Shown here piece by piece: positions 1-9,343 of a stretch of DNA of 33,744 bases; position 1 is the first letter of the stretch; each line of letters opens with the position of its first letter. The stretch spans positions 1 to 33,744 of the forward strand of contig BBXU01003069.1 of assembly GCA_001598975.1 (NCBI GenBank), read 5' to 3'. This DNA comes from Parachlorella kessleri. Lineage: Eukaryota; Chlorophyta; Trebouxiophyceae; Chlorellales; Chlorellaceae. The notes below the pieces were generated by a model. The model did not search any database, was not told where the DNA came from, and saw only the letters and a program-made list of their open reading frames with translations. Position numbers and translations under genes: made by a program.

Positions 1-596
1 CCCCCCCCCCCCCCTGAAGCTCGTTGACTTGACTTCACTACCTAGCATGGCTGCAGTGGCACCACCATTCACTGGGTTGGCAGCTGTGGAGGCAAGACAG
101 GAACTGAGCTTGACAAATTCGGCAAGAGTGATGTGGAACTCTCACTAAGCCATACTGTCAAGATGGTCTGACTCAACAAAGTTCTTTACAGGACTTTGTG
201 CCACTGTGCTCGCAAGTTTGCACAACAGCACGTTCCCAAAAGGACGCCTTGTGGAGTCCAACATTTCCTTAACGGACCCGTCAAACCTGAGCAGGTAAGA
301 CCACCTAGCACACTCACTACGGCCAGAACAGAAATCACTACATCTGGGTCAGCTGCTCACCAACGATGGAACTGTAAGAGGTACTGCAACAGGAACAAGT
401 GCTCACAAGTGTAAGAGTCTCTATGCCTCAGCAAGTCAAAATGCCGCCCCACCTGCTTTGCTGGCTGACACTGCAAACAATAGGCCTGCCGCTTGTATGG
501 CGGTGCTGACATATGAGGACAGCCCCCATGCTCCTTATGGGAAAGATGGAATGTGCGCACATGAAGGCCAACTGGCTGTGCATTAGGATGCCTCTA
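1..596. other. Left-edge non-coding sequence, 3' flank of mTERF copy 1
   Basis: I see no gene here. The window opens with a run of 14 C residues, which may be a contig edge or low-complexity artefact. The rest is downstream of the minus-strand mTERF gene that ends at 597 and probably holds its 3' UTR. On the minus strand a TGTAA lies at 186-190, about 400 nt past the stop codon. That is far for a green-algal polyadenylation signal, so it is only a weak candidate. Short open frames here show no recognisable protein features. Confidence 0.4.
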
Positions 597-3145
597 TTAT
601 GTTTGTCCTTCATCGCCAAGCACCTGCTGCCTCCTTGCCGCCACCCTGGCCCTGCGGCCTCGGTCCCTGGCTGCATGGGCCTTCATTAAGCCAGTCTCCG
701 CTGGCGTATCCAACCCATACTTCCTCACGCGCTCGCTCTGCACCCACTCCTCCTCCCACCCCACAAACTCCTCCAGGCTGTACCCGTACCGCTGGCAGAA
801 ACCCGTGTCACTTGGTGTGATCCAAGACAGGGTGGTCCTGACTCGTGGATCTCCCTTGCGCTCCAGGAAGGACGCCTACAGCAGGGCAGTGGACTGCGTA
901 GAGAGCTTTGTTACCACACCCTCAATGGCCTGTAGGCAGGTGTGGTACAGAGTTGCTATCCATAGTAATATCCTACTACTAGGACTCCACCTCTGCGTGC
1001 AGCATCCGGGACAACACACACTGCTGCCAGCACATCCTGGAAGGGCAGCACAAAATATCGCCCCATTGGGTCCCCAACGGAGGTTCCTAGTCTAGCTGGG
1101 TCAATCAGAGGCATGCAGGCTTCATAAAATCCATTCCATTGCCGTGGGGCTGCAGTACGTTAAATCTTGCACGACAGCGTGCTCACCCTGTAGTCTATCC
1201 TCTTGAGCCCAGCCTTCAGGTAAGACTGATACTGCAGGAACATGTCCCGAGGGCGCCTGCCCAGCACCACATCAAAGTATCGCAACTTGTCGTGAAGCGA
1301 TACGTAGTCGCTGCAGAAGAGCTGCGGCTGCCTGGACACCGAGCCACGAATCTCGCTATCCGACAGGCCCAGTTCCCTTAGGTATTTGACATTGCTGTCG
1401 AGGGTGTTTAAAGACATTCCCAGGAGCTGGGGAGCCCTGCTGACCGCCCCCACCACTGCTTGTCGGCTGCCCAGCACCCCTTCCAGTGCTGCCAGCACCG
1501 GCTGTAGCTTGCCTTCCAGGCTGTTTGAAAGCATTGTGTCACTCGTAAGGATTTGTCTGGCTAGCTGCTCCTTGGTAAAACCTGCATACATTCTAGCTTT
1601 GCATGCTAGTGTACTCAAGTTGCTTTCAGTCCTACATGATGCTCCAGCGAGGAGCAATTGCCATAAAAATCAGGACTTTAGGGTCCAGGCAATGAACAAA
1701 AAGTACAGACCTATGTGGTGAGTAGTTTACAACAGTCACTGCCCGTCGAATCCTCACCGTAAGTCTGAAGGTACGCCAGCTTGCCCGAAAGCGATTCCCA
1801 CGACAGGAACAGCAGAGACCCGCCATGCACCAGCAGCTTTGTCAGCCCTTGTTCCAAGCCTGGCAGCTCGGCCAGCAAGCTGTCCAGCTTTTCCAGCAAA
1901 CCCTCAAAGTCTTGCAACAAAAGTTTGCACCGCCCTCGCATGAAGGACCGCAGCTGCTGCGTGTCCATTGGGCAGCGGCTGAGCAGCCCCTGCAGGTTGC
2001 GCTGGAGCATTGCGCCTGGGCTGGCAAAGAGGACTGGCGAGGACTGCCACAGCTGCGCAACTTCTGCCATGCTGAAGCCCAGGGGTGCGGCCGTTAGCCA
2101 GGCAATCACGTCATCGACCACCTCTGGTGCTGCCCACGCCGCCCGGGGCTCTGTCGCTAACGCTTGTGCCCACTGCCTGTCTGTCACTGAAAGCTTCTGC
2201 TGTAAGTGTTGCTTGCCGCGCTGCATCCTAATAACATCCACACTCCAAAATGAGGGGCCTGCGAGACTTGCCAGCCGCAGCTCACTGGTGCTCACTTGCT
2301 GCAGTTGAAGCCAGCCCAGCAGGCGCTTGGCTGCCTCCACATCAAATGCCAGGTAACCTGGGTACCGCTGAAGTGTTAGCCTAAGGTCGCCAGCTGTCAG
2401 GCCAACCTGGTAGGCCAAGAAACAGATGCGCCCCATTAGCTCGGCTGGCTGTACCATCAACTTGCCAACTGCCTTGGCAATCCTGGCTGCATGCACCTCT
2501 GCCAGAACCTGGGCAAGCGGGACCGTGAGCCGGGCATAGTCTTCTGGCCGCTGCTGCTGCAGCTCTGCAGGGTCCAGGCCTGCATTGGCAAGGATGGCTG
2601 CAACCTTGTCGTGCCCACTGAAATTGACCTCACCCTTCTTGATGTTGCTGCTGCCGCTGCTATACTGCTGCGCAGAGACTGCTGCCGTTGCCGGCAGCTG
2701 CCGGCAGGTGCTGAAGGGTGCCGTCCAGCAGTCTGAAGGGTGCCGGCCCACCCTGCGGACATGCTCCACTCAAAGTGAAGGTTACCCAACTTGAGTGACT
2801 ATGGTGCTGTGCCAGTCCCCTCTCGTCAAACAACAGCCACTAACGGCACTAGGGTCTGCCCAAGGGGTCGAGAGCAACACTGGTTTGGCAGACGAACACT
2901 TACCTGGTCCAGCCTCCAATACTGCCTGGGCCCAGGCCCTGGGTGTTGCGTATGGCAGGTTGCTCAGCCCCTTCACCCACAAGGTTTAGCAAATTCTGGT
3001 GCCCTGGGAGCGAAGGTGAGGTCCGACTTACGTGGTCAGCGGATGTGATCTCGCCTTTCAAAGCCCACACAATCGAACATAAGCGAGCAGTAGGTAAGGC
3101 CTTCCGCCTGGGCATAACTGGCCTCCAAGCTGCCCATGGCACCAT
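597..3145 (-). CDS. mTERF-like protein, copy 1 (apparently intact)
   Basis: Mitochondrial transcription termination factor (mTERF) family proteins are helical-repeat nucleic-acid-binding proteins acting in mitochondria or chloroplasts on transcription, splicing or ribosome assembly. Proposed exons on the minus strand are 3145-2904, 2752-1758, 1581-1187 and 875-597. All phases agree and give about 636 residues. The family call rests on repeated helix motifs: GLTAGDLRLTLQRYPGYL (residues about 198-215) and LGLSDSEIRGSVSRQPQLF (about 483-501). It also rests on the last exon starting ASFLERKGDPRV followed by LSWI, as in mTERF C-termini. The C-terminal tail is rich in Arg and Ala. The start at 3145 has A at -3 and G at +4, and MVPWAA is shared with copy 2, but the first exon is the least certain part. 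A plausible reading is that the N-terminus is an organelle transit peptide. Which organelle and which target are not visible. Confidence 0.8.
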
Positions 3146-3930
3146 CTTGCTGGGTGCCCTCGCCAAACCCAAACAACACTTCACTTCGGCTGCACAGGGC
3201 GGCTTGGACAGTGCGGCAGGGGGATTGCAAGGGATCAGACCCGGGTTAGATCACAATGAGTGCCATTATGCTGCGCATGCTGCCTTGGATTTCTAGTTGA
3301 GGTTGTAAGTGGCCAGCTGCGCAGACCTTGACACAAGAGACCGTCCAGGATAGAATAAAATCTGCCGGGGGGGCAGAGCTAGGGGGCACTATTGCAGCCA
3401 TGCGCAGGAGGAGTTGCTTGTTTGCACCACAGACTTGGTCTAAGGGGATGCACCTTGTGTGCGCGTGTGTTCAGTGCTGCCAAAACTGCATGCAAATAGA
3501 ATTTACTTAGTAGAGGGTGGTCACAGCATTTGAAAAAGTGCATAAGCGGTGAGTTGTCAGTAAGACATGGCTGGACACCAGATTGGCTCTGCTGCATCAA
3601 GCGCAGTTGAGTATCACTAAGGTGAATGCACCTCCATATTTGCTCTACCCTAGCCTAGCATACCACACAGCTCACCAAGTCCATGCCACAATCTCTGTCC
3701 CTTGCCTGCTGCAACCAATTGTGCCACAATGCTGCCGCCCCTGAGCAGGTCTCACACACTTTGTGCACGCACTGCCTCTGGGCTGCCACCCTAGCCTTCA
3801 TGCGCCCATAGGCCTGCACGTGCCGGGGCTCTGCCACCAGCACGCCCAACATTTGCATGCTGCACGGTCCACAACTGCAACAAGTGCACACTGGAAATCA
3901 AGATGGGCCTCCGCTGCCACGCCCCTCAGC
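3146..3930. other. Spacer between the two mTERF copies
   Basis: This stretch holds the upstream region of mTERF copy 1 and the 3' flank of copy 2. To about 3300 it still resembles the region upstream of copy 2, so the duplicated unit includes part of the 5' flank. Around 3706-3752 there is a segment of about 47 nt that closely resembles the end of the next gene's last exon near 7174-7219. No intact gene was recognised. A minus-strand open frame at 3655-3891 has no ATG start (it begins with GTG) and shows no known domain. Confidence 0.45.
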
Positions 3931-6529
3931 TCAGTACCTCATACTTTTCTTGAGCACCTGCTGCCGCATTGCCGCTACCCTGGCTCTGCGGCCCCTTACC
4001 CTGGCTGCCTGGGCCTTCTTCATGCCCCGCTGCGCTGGCATATCCAGGCAATACTCTTTTGCACGATTGCTCTGCAGCCACTCCTTCTCCCACCTCGCGT
4101 ACTCCTCCAAGCTGTACCCGTACTGCTGGCAGAGCACCTTGTCGCTGAATATGATCCAGGACAGGGTGGTCTCAACTCGTGGGTCTCCCTTCCGCTCTAG
4201 GAAGGATGCCTACAGCAGGGTAGCGAAACAAGCGTGGTTGGCATCAAATCAAAAGTCTGCAGATAGGGATTTTGAGGCCTGGGCGTATTTGTTATTCATG
4301 TCTGCAGAGAGGTGGTGCAGAGCTGCTGTTCTAGGCTACTACGTACGGCTACTAGGATTTCTGCATGCAGCACACTGTGCCACATTACCCCAGAGGGCTG
4401 CAACTGAAATTCCACTAAAAAGAACTTGCCACGTCGCTAAAGGGGATGCTCCCATTCCCTTGTCCTAACACTGCTAGACAATGGCTCTTGCATCAGACAA
4501 AATAGTCACCCTGTAGTCGATCTTGTGCAGCCCACTCAAGAGATACCCTGGGAACTGAAGGAACATGTCCCGGGGGCACCTGCCCAGCACCACCTCAAAA
4601 TAGCGCAGCTTGTCTTGAAATGGAGGCGACATGTAGTCCATGGTGAAGAGCTGCGGCTGCCTGGATATCGAGTCGAGGATCTCGCTCTCCGACAGACCCA
4701 GTTCCCCTAGGTGCTTAACGTTGCTGTAAAGCGTGCAGAGAGACATCCCCAGGAGCGGAGGAGCTTTGCGGACTGCCCCCACCACTGCTTGTCGGCTGCC
4801 CAGCACCCTCTCCAGTGCCGCCAGCAGGGGCTGTAGCTTGCCATCCAGGCTGGATACAAGCAATTGTTTGTCTCGCAGTAGCACCCCGGCTAGCAGCTCT
4901 TTCGTAAAGCCTGCATGCACAAAGCACCGTCAGCCTGCATACACAGTAACAGGTAGGGTAGAAATCGTGTATACTCGTCTTCTTTCCAGTCACATCTGAC
5001 TGCAGAAAGATTGTCAAAAACCATGAAGACAATGAGTGTTTGGGATCCAGGCAACCAAGATGTAACATGGACCATCCCTGTTCTGTAACTGTACAATAGT
5101 AACCGCCCTTCCACTTGTAAGAAACCCATTACCATAATTCTGAATGCAAGCCAGCTTGCTTCAAACTGTTTCCCTTGACAGGGTCAGCAGAGATCCGCCG
5201 TGCACCAGCCGTTTTGCAAGCCCTGGTTCCAGGCCCGGCAGCTCAACCAACAAAATGTCCAGCTTGGCCAGCTGGAACTCGTAGTCTGTCCACAACACAT
5301 TGCACTGCCCGCGCACGAAGACTTGCAACTGCTGCTTGTCCATTGAAAAGCGGCTAAGCAGCCCCTGCAGGTTGCGTTGCAACGTGGCGGCTGGGGTGGC
5401 GAAGAGGGCAGGGGAGGACTGCCATTGCTGCATAACTTCTGCCGTGCTGAACCCCAGGGGCTCCGCCTCTAGCCAGGCAATCACCCCATCAACCACCGCT
5501 GGCGCTGCCCACGCCGCCTGGGGATGTGTCATTAACGATTTTGCCCACTGCGTATCAGTCACTGCAAGCCGCTGCTGCAAATGTTGCTTGCCGCGCTGCA
5601 ACTTACCAACGTCCAGACTCCAGAACGTGGGGTATGTGCGACTTGCCAGCAGCAGCTGACTACTGCTGATTTGTTGCACTTGCAGCCAGTCCAGCAGTCT
5701 CCTGGCTGAATCCATGTCAACCGCCAGCGACTTCAACTTCGCTGAACTACTACCCTGAGGTCGCCAGCTGTCAGGCCAACCTGATAGGCCAGGAAACAGA
5801 TGCGGGCCATCAGGTCCCCCGGCTTCACCCACAAAGTGCCAACTGCCGTAGCAACCCTGAATGACTGCACCTGTGCCAGCACCTGTGCCAGCGGCAGAGT
5901 GAGCTGGCTGTACTCGTCTGGTCGCTGCTGTTGCAGCTCTGCAGGATCCAAGCCGGCACTGCGGAGAATGGCTGCGACCCTCTCCTTGCTAACCTTGTTT
6001 TCATCCTTGTTGCTGTTGCGGTTGCTGCTACTGCTGCTTCTATCTTGCTGCGCTGAGACTGCTGCCAATGTCAGCTGCCGGCAGGTGCTGAAGTGTGCCT
6101 TCCCGCAGTCTGAAGGTGGCCGACCCACCCTGCAGACATACTCCACTCAAGTTTAAGAAAACCAAGTTGGATGGCTCTTAACGGTGCTGGGCCTTGAGAT
6201 CAGCCTTCAATGCCATGTAGGACTGCTCAAGGAACCAAGCCAACATTAACCTTCCTCCGGTGCGTTCTGGCGGACAAACACACACCGGGTCCAGCCTCCA
6301 GGTCTGCCTGGCACAAGGTCTTGGGTGTCGTTCGTAGTAGTTTGGTCAGTCCCTGCACCCACGAGGTGAAGCAAGTAAGCGGTGCCCTGAGAGCAATTGT
6401 GCACGGGAGGTCCGACGCAGCTTGTGAGCAGTGGAAGACTCACCTTTGAGGGCCCGCACCTGCGACAATAAGCGAGCAGTAGCTAAGGTCCCTAGGGAGA
6501 AGTATCCTGCAAGCTGCCCAGGGCACCAT
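3931..6529 (-). pseudogene. mTERF-like gene, copy 2 (disrupted tandem duplicate)
   Basis: This is a head-to-tail paralogue of the copy ending at 597, with the same exon pattern: about 6529-6286, 6129-5133, 4910-4510 and 4209-3931. Protein similarity is high throughout (for example QVGLTAGDLR in both; LGLSDSEIRG against LGLSESEILD). Three faults are visible. One base is missing relative to copy 1 between about 5728 and 5743, and the frame then meets TGA at 5733-5735. An in-frame TGA at 5161-5163 lies just before the second intron. In the 5' exon, the frame from the conserved start MVPWAA meets TGA, while the frame that joins exon 2 has no ATG. The third and fourth exons are open. Two or three independent lesions make a pseudogene likelier than a sequencing slip. 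A shortened product from an internal start is conceivable but unsupported. Confidence 0.75.
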
Positions 6530-6884
6530 TTCGTCTTAAAAATCCAAAACATCAGTCCACATCGGCTGCACAGGGCGGCTTGAATATCACCGGTAGATCA
6601 TGGGGTGCCACTGATGCTGCGCATGCTGCCTTGGAATCGAGGTGTGGGTCTTTGTGGCAAGTTGTTTGGGCAACTACAACGGGGGTCAAACTGTGCGAAT
6701 GTCATTGGTGGCAAATTGCAATGTTTGCCACTAACACCTCCAGCGCTTGGGACCCGCAGGGCTGTAGCCAACCGTGACCGCTGGCCAGGAGGGAGCACTG
6801 GTGGCAGTTGATGTAAGGCATCGAAGTCGGCTCCTGTAACACGGCAGGACGTAGAAGGTGACAGCAGCAGCTTCTGTCCTCTAG

Positions 6885-7006
6885 CAGCAACTAAAAAGAA
6901 CCCAAACAACTGAAGGCCAGTTACCCCAATCTCCCGCTGCCGTCCAGCAACTAAAAAGAACCCAAACAACTGAAGGCCAGTTACCCCAATCTCCCGCTGC
7001 CGTCCA
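6885..7006. repeat. Perfect 60-bp tandem duplication
   Basis: Two identical 60-bp units, 6886-6945 and 6946-7005, follow each other without a spacer, and the identity extends one base on each side. Each unit begins AGCAACTAAAAAGAACCC and ends CCGCTGCCGTCC. No open frame of interest runs through it. Perfect identity means a recent event, or possibly an assembly duplication. Confidence 0.95.
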
Positions 7007-7100
7007 AAGTGAGGCCTCCTTGAGCATGGCTTGCATGACCAGTGAGTTGTGCAGACGGGTAGGGCTGATAAGATTTCATTTCTGCTCTAATAGGCATGCT

Positions 7101-7105
7101 TTACA
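7101..7105 (-). terminator. Putative TGTAA polyadenylation signal
   Basis: On the minus strand TGTAA lies 47 nt beyond the stop codon of the gene ending at 7152. TGTAA is the established polyadenylation signal in many chlorophyte algae. The spacing supports both the chosen stop codon and the algal assignment. A pentamer occurs by chance often, so this is suggestive only. Confidence 0.45.
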
Positions 7106-7151
7106 TCAGCATTGTAGTACACGGCATGGCGCGCGCGGCTGCTGCACCGAT

Positions 7152-8952
7152 TCAGTCAATGCCATGCCCTCTGCGTGTCTGCTGCAACCAGTGTGCCGCT
7201 ACGCTGCGGCCCCTCAGCAGGTCTTCTTCAAATGCTGCCACAAGCCGGAGAGACTCCTCAAGCTCAAGCCTCTGCTCCTCAGGCAGGCTTCCCGCTTTGG
7301 CCAGCTCTTCATGCAGCGCTGCTTTGTCCGCTGCATTTTCAGCCTGTTGGTGCTGCAGGGTGGTGAGGAGCTGGGCCAGAACTGCTTCCTGCTGCTGTAC
7401 CTGCTCCTCTGCACTGGTTGCTGGTGGCATGCTGTGAAGGGGGAGCTGGCAGGCGGACAAAGGCTGACCCTGCAGATAGGGTTGGACTACCAGCGTGTCA
7501 AGGGAGGAGGACGTAGATTCTTGACAGTGTGCATGTAACAAAGGCACTGAATCTGGAGGAGCACCTACACTTTCAGGTACATCATAACACATGGTACCAG
7601 CTTCCAGGGGTCTCCCCATGCGTCAGTCCTGCCCTTGAAGTAAGCAGCAATCATACACCGAGGGAGCAACCTACCTCGTAGGCTGGCCCTGCCAACGCGG
7701 CATCAATGGTGGCATTCACCCACTTCAGGCACAGCGTGGAGCAGTGGCCTAGCGCCAGCTCAGCATGTCTCTCCTCAAGCTCCGCTGTGGTGAGTCCTGA
7801 CGCCTCTGCTTTGGCCGTCAAGCCAGCTGTACCGGGTGCACTGTGGCCCAATGGTGGTGCTGGGGGTGCGGTGATTCGCCTGGCTGGTGCCGTGGTAGCA
7901 GCCCCGCTTTGAATAGGTGTTGCGTTGCCTGTCCTCATTACCCGCTGTGCACCACCCAGGGAAGCGCGGGGGGGAGCGTGAAGGGGCCGGCTGGCACCCT
8001 CCCTTGAAGTCATCCTTGGTGCTGCCGCGCTTGCTGCCCCGTTTGGTGGCTGACAAGTTGCCCGCTGCGACGGAGCAGCACTTGCATAAGGCCTGCTGCC
8101 TGGCTGCCTGCTGCTGGTAGCTTGACTAACGTCGCTGGCCTGGAACAATGTTGGAACAGAGGCAGTGCTTGGGCCAAGTGCAACTGGCTGCGCTTGGTCC
8201 TCCGCTCTTGCGTTCACTAACGGTTGCTGGCAATCTTGCAGCTGGCCCTGCTGCAATGATTGGTCAGCCACATGGGGTGTCCTGGTTGTGATCAGCTGGG
8301 CCCCTGCTTCAGCCTCGACTCTTACAATGGCTTTTGGCACTGCCGGCGCGACTGGCTCTGTGGTGGGCCTGCTGCTTATGCTGAGCCGCTCTCGCTGGCG
8401 TTTGCTTCCATCGGTAGACTGGGTGCTAGCTGCTGGTTTGCTGCTCCTATTTGCCACCTGCCTGCCGCTGACAGTACTGGGCTCACCAGAGCTGGCACGG
8501 CTGGAGGAAAGTGGAGCGGCTTTTGAGTGAGCCTTCACAACCACACCTGCAGCCTTGCCGGAGGGGTCGAACCCGCCATCAGAAGTGCTGGGCGCCGCCC
8601 TGCAGCAAAGATTCACCGATTGATGAATAGCCCACACATATTCTGTACAGGCCAATCTTGGTCCAGCACAGATGTCATGGCATGCCGAGCTTGGCGACCC
8701 AAGGCATACTTACTTGGCTGCTGCCGCCTGCAGCCGCATCTCTCGCACCCTGGCCGCCTTCTCAGCTGTCTCTGCTTCCCTGCGCTGCCGCCGACGCTCG
8801 ACCTCCTGCTGCATATCCAGCTGCTTACCGTTCTCCTGCTGCTGGCCCTGGTGCTGATTGGCCTGCTTTTCAGCCACTCTCATGGCTCCGCTGGGAAGCG
8901 TGGTGTTGAGTGCTGCTGACCGCAGAAGGGGCCGCTGCTGCTCCTCCGCCAT
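7152..8952 (-). CDS. Disordered protein with C-terminal coiled coil, function unknown
   Basis: Three proposed exons on the minus strand, 8952-8714, 8656-7675 and 7469-7152, join in phase to give about 512 residues. The ATG at 8952 has A at -3 and G at +4. Residues about 45-80 form a charged helix (RRRQRREAETAEKAARVREM). Residues about 90-345 are low-complexity Ser/Ala/Pro/Thr-rich and basic. From about 350 the chain becomes helical, with LTTAELEERHAELALGHC and then a Gln/Glu/Leu coiled coil in the last exon (EEQVQQQEAVLAQLLTTLQH). No catalytic motif is visible. A long basic disordered part followed by a short coiled coil recalls microtubule adaptors such as augmin HAUS8/AUG8, but I see no signature and do not assign that. 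The next gene is divergent, 391 bp away. Confidence 0.65.
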
Positions 8953-9343
8953 GATCCGTCAAGTTCTATCAGGCTTTCCCGAGTAAGCCTTAAAAACTGT
9001 CGTCCGTGCTCTTTGCCTTCACTGCCAAGTTTGTCTACACAAAACCAAGACAAAAGGACAGACAGAAATCGTTTGTAGTCGTTAGTCAGTCACTCAAACT
9101 TTTTGGCAACCCAAGTTCTTCTGATTTCTTCGTCGTGTCTGGGATCACATCGGAACATATGATTAAGTCTTGGAGATAATGACGCTTGCCTTCGTTATCT
9201 TCGTCTGGTAGTCTTGTGCGCAGCAATGACTCGCCAGGAGTTGTGATCGCTAGGCTGAACAGTCCCTGCCTGCATGAGCCTGCGACACCCCCGTACCACG
9301 AATCCAAGGCTATACCAGGACCCGGACCTTGGCTTTGTGGGCT
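8953..9343. promoter_or_regulatory. Divergent intergenic region, probable shared promoter
   Basis: 391 bp separate the ATG at 8952 (minus) from the proposed ATG at 9344 (plus). Both genes must start transcription here or nearby, so the interval probably contains two promoters and both 5' UTRs. I see no clear TATA box or other named element. If the plus-strand gene instead starts at the ATG at 9274, in another frame, the interval shrinks to 321 bp. Confidence 0.4.

Larger units (their letters stand above)
6530..7151. other. Intergenic region between mTERF copy 2 and the coiled-coil gene
   Basis: To about 6640 the sequence still resembles the upstream flank of mTERF copy 1; the shared run CTGCGCATGCTGCCTTGGA occurs near 3271 and 6616. 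After that I see no gene. The region contains the 60-bp tandem duplication at 6885-7006, and on the minus strand the TGTAA at 7101-7105 that probably ends the neighbouring gene's transcript. Confidence 0.5.

Noticed and set aside
6885..7006. CRISPR-like repeat
   Set aside because: There are only two adjacent units with no spacers, in a eukaryotic context.
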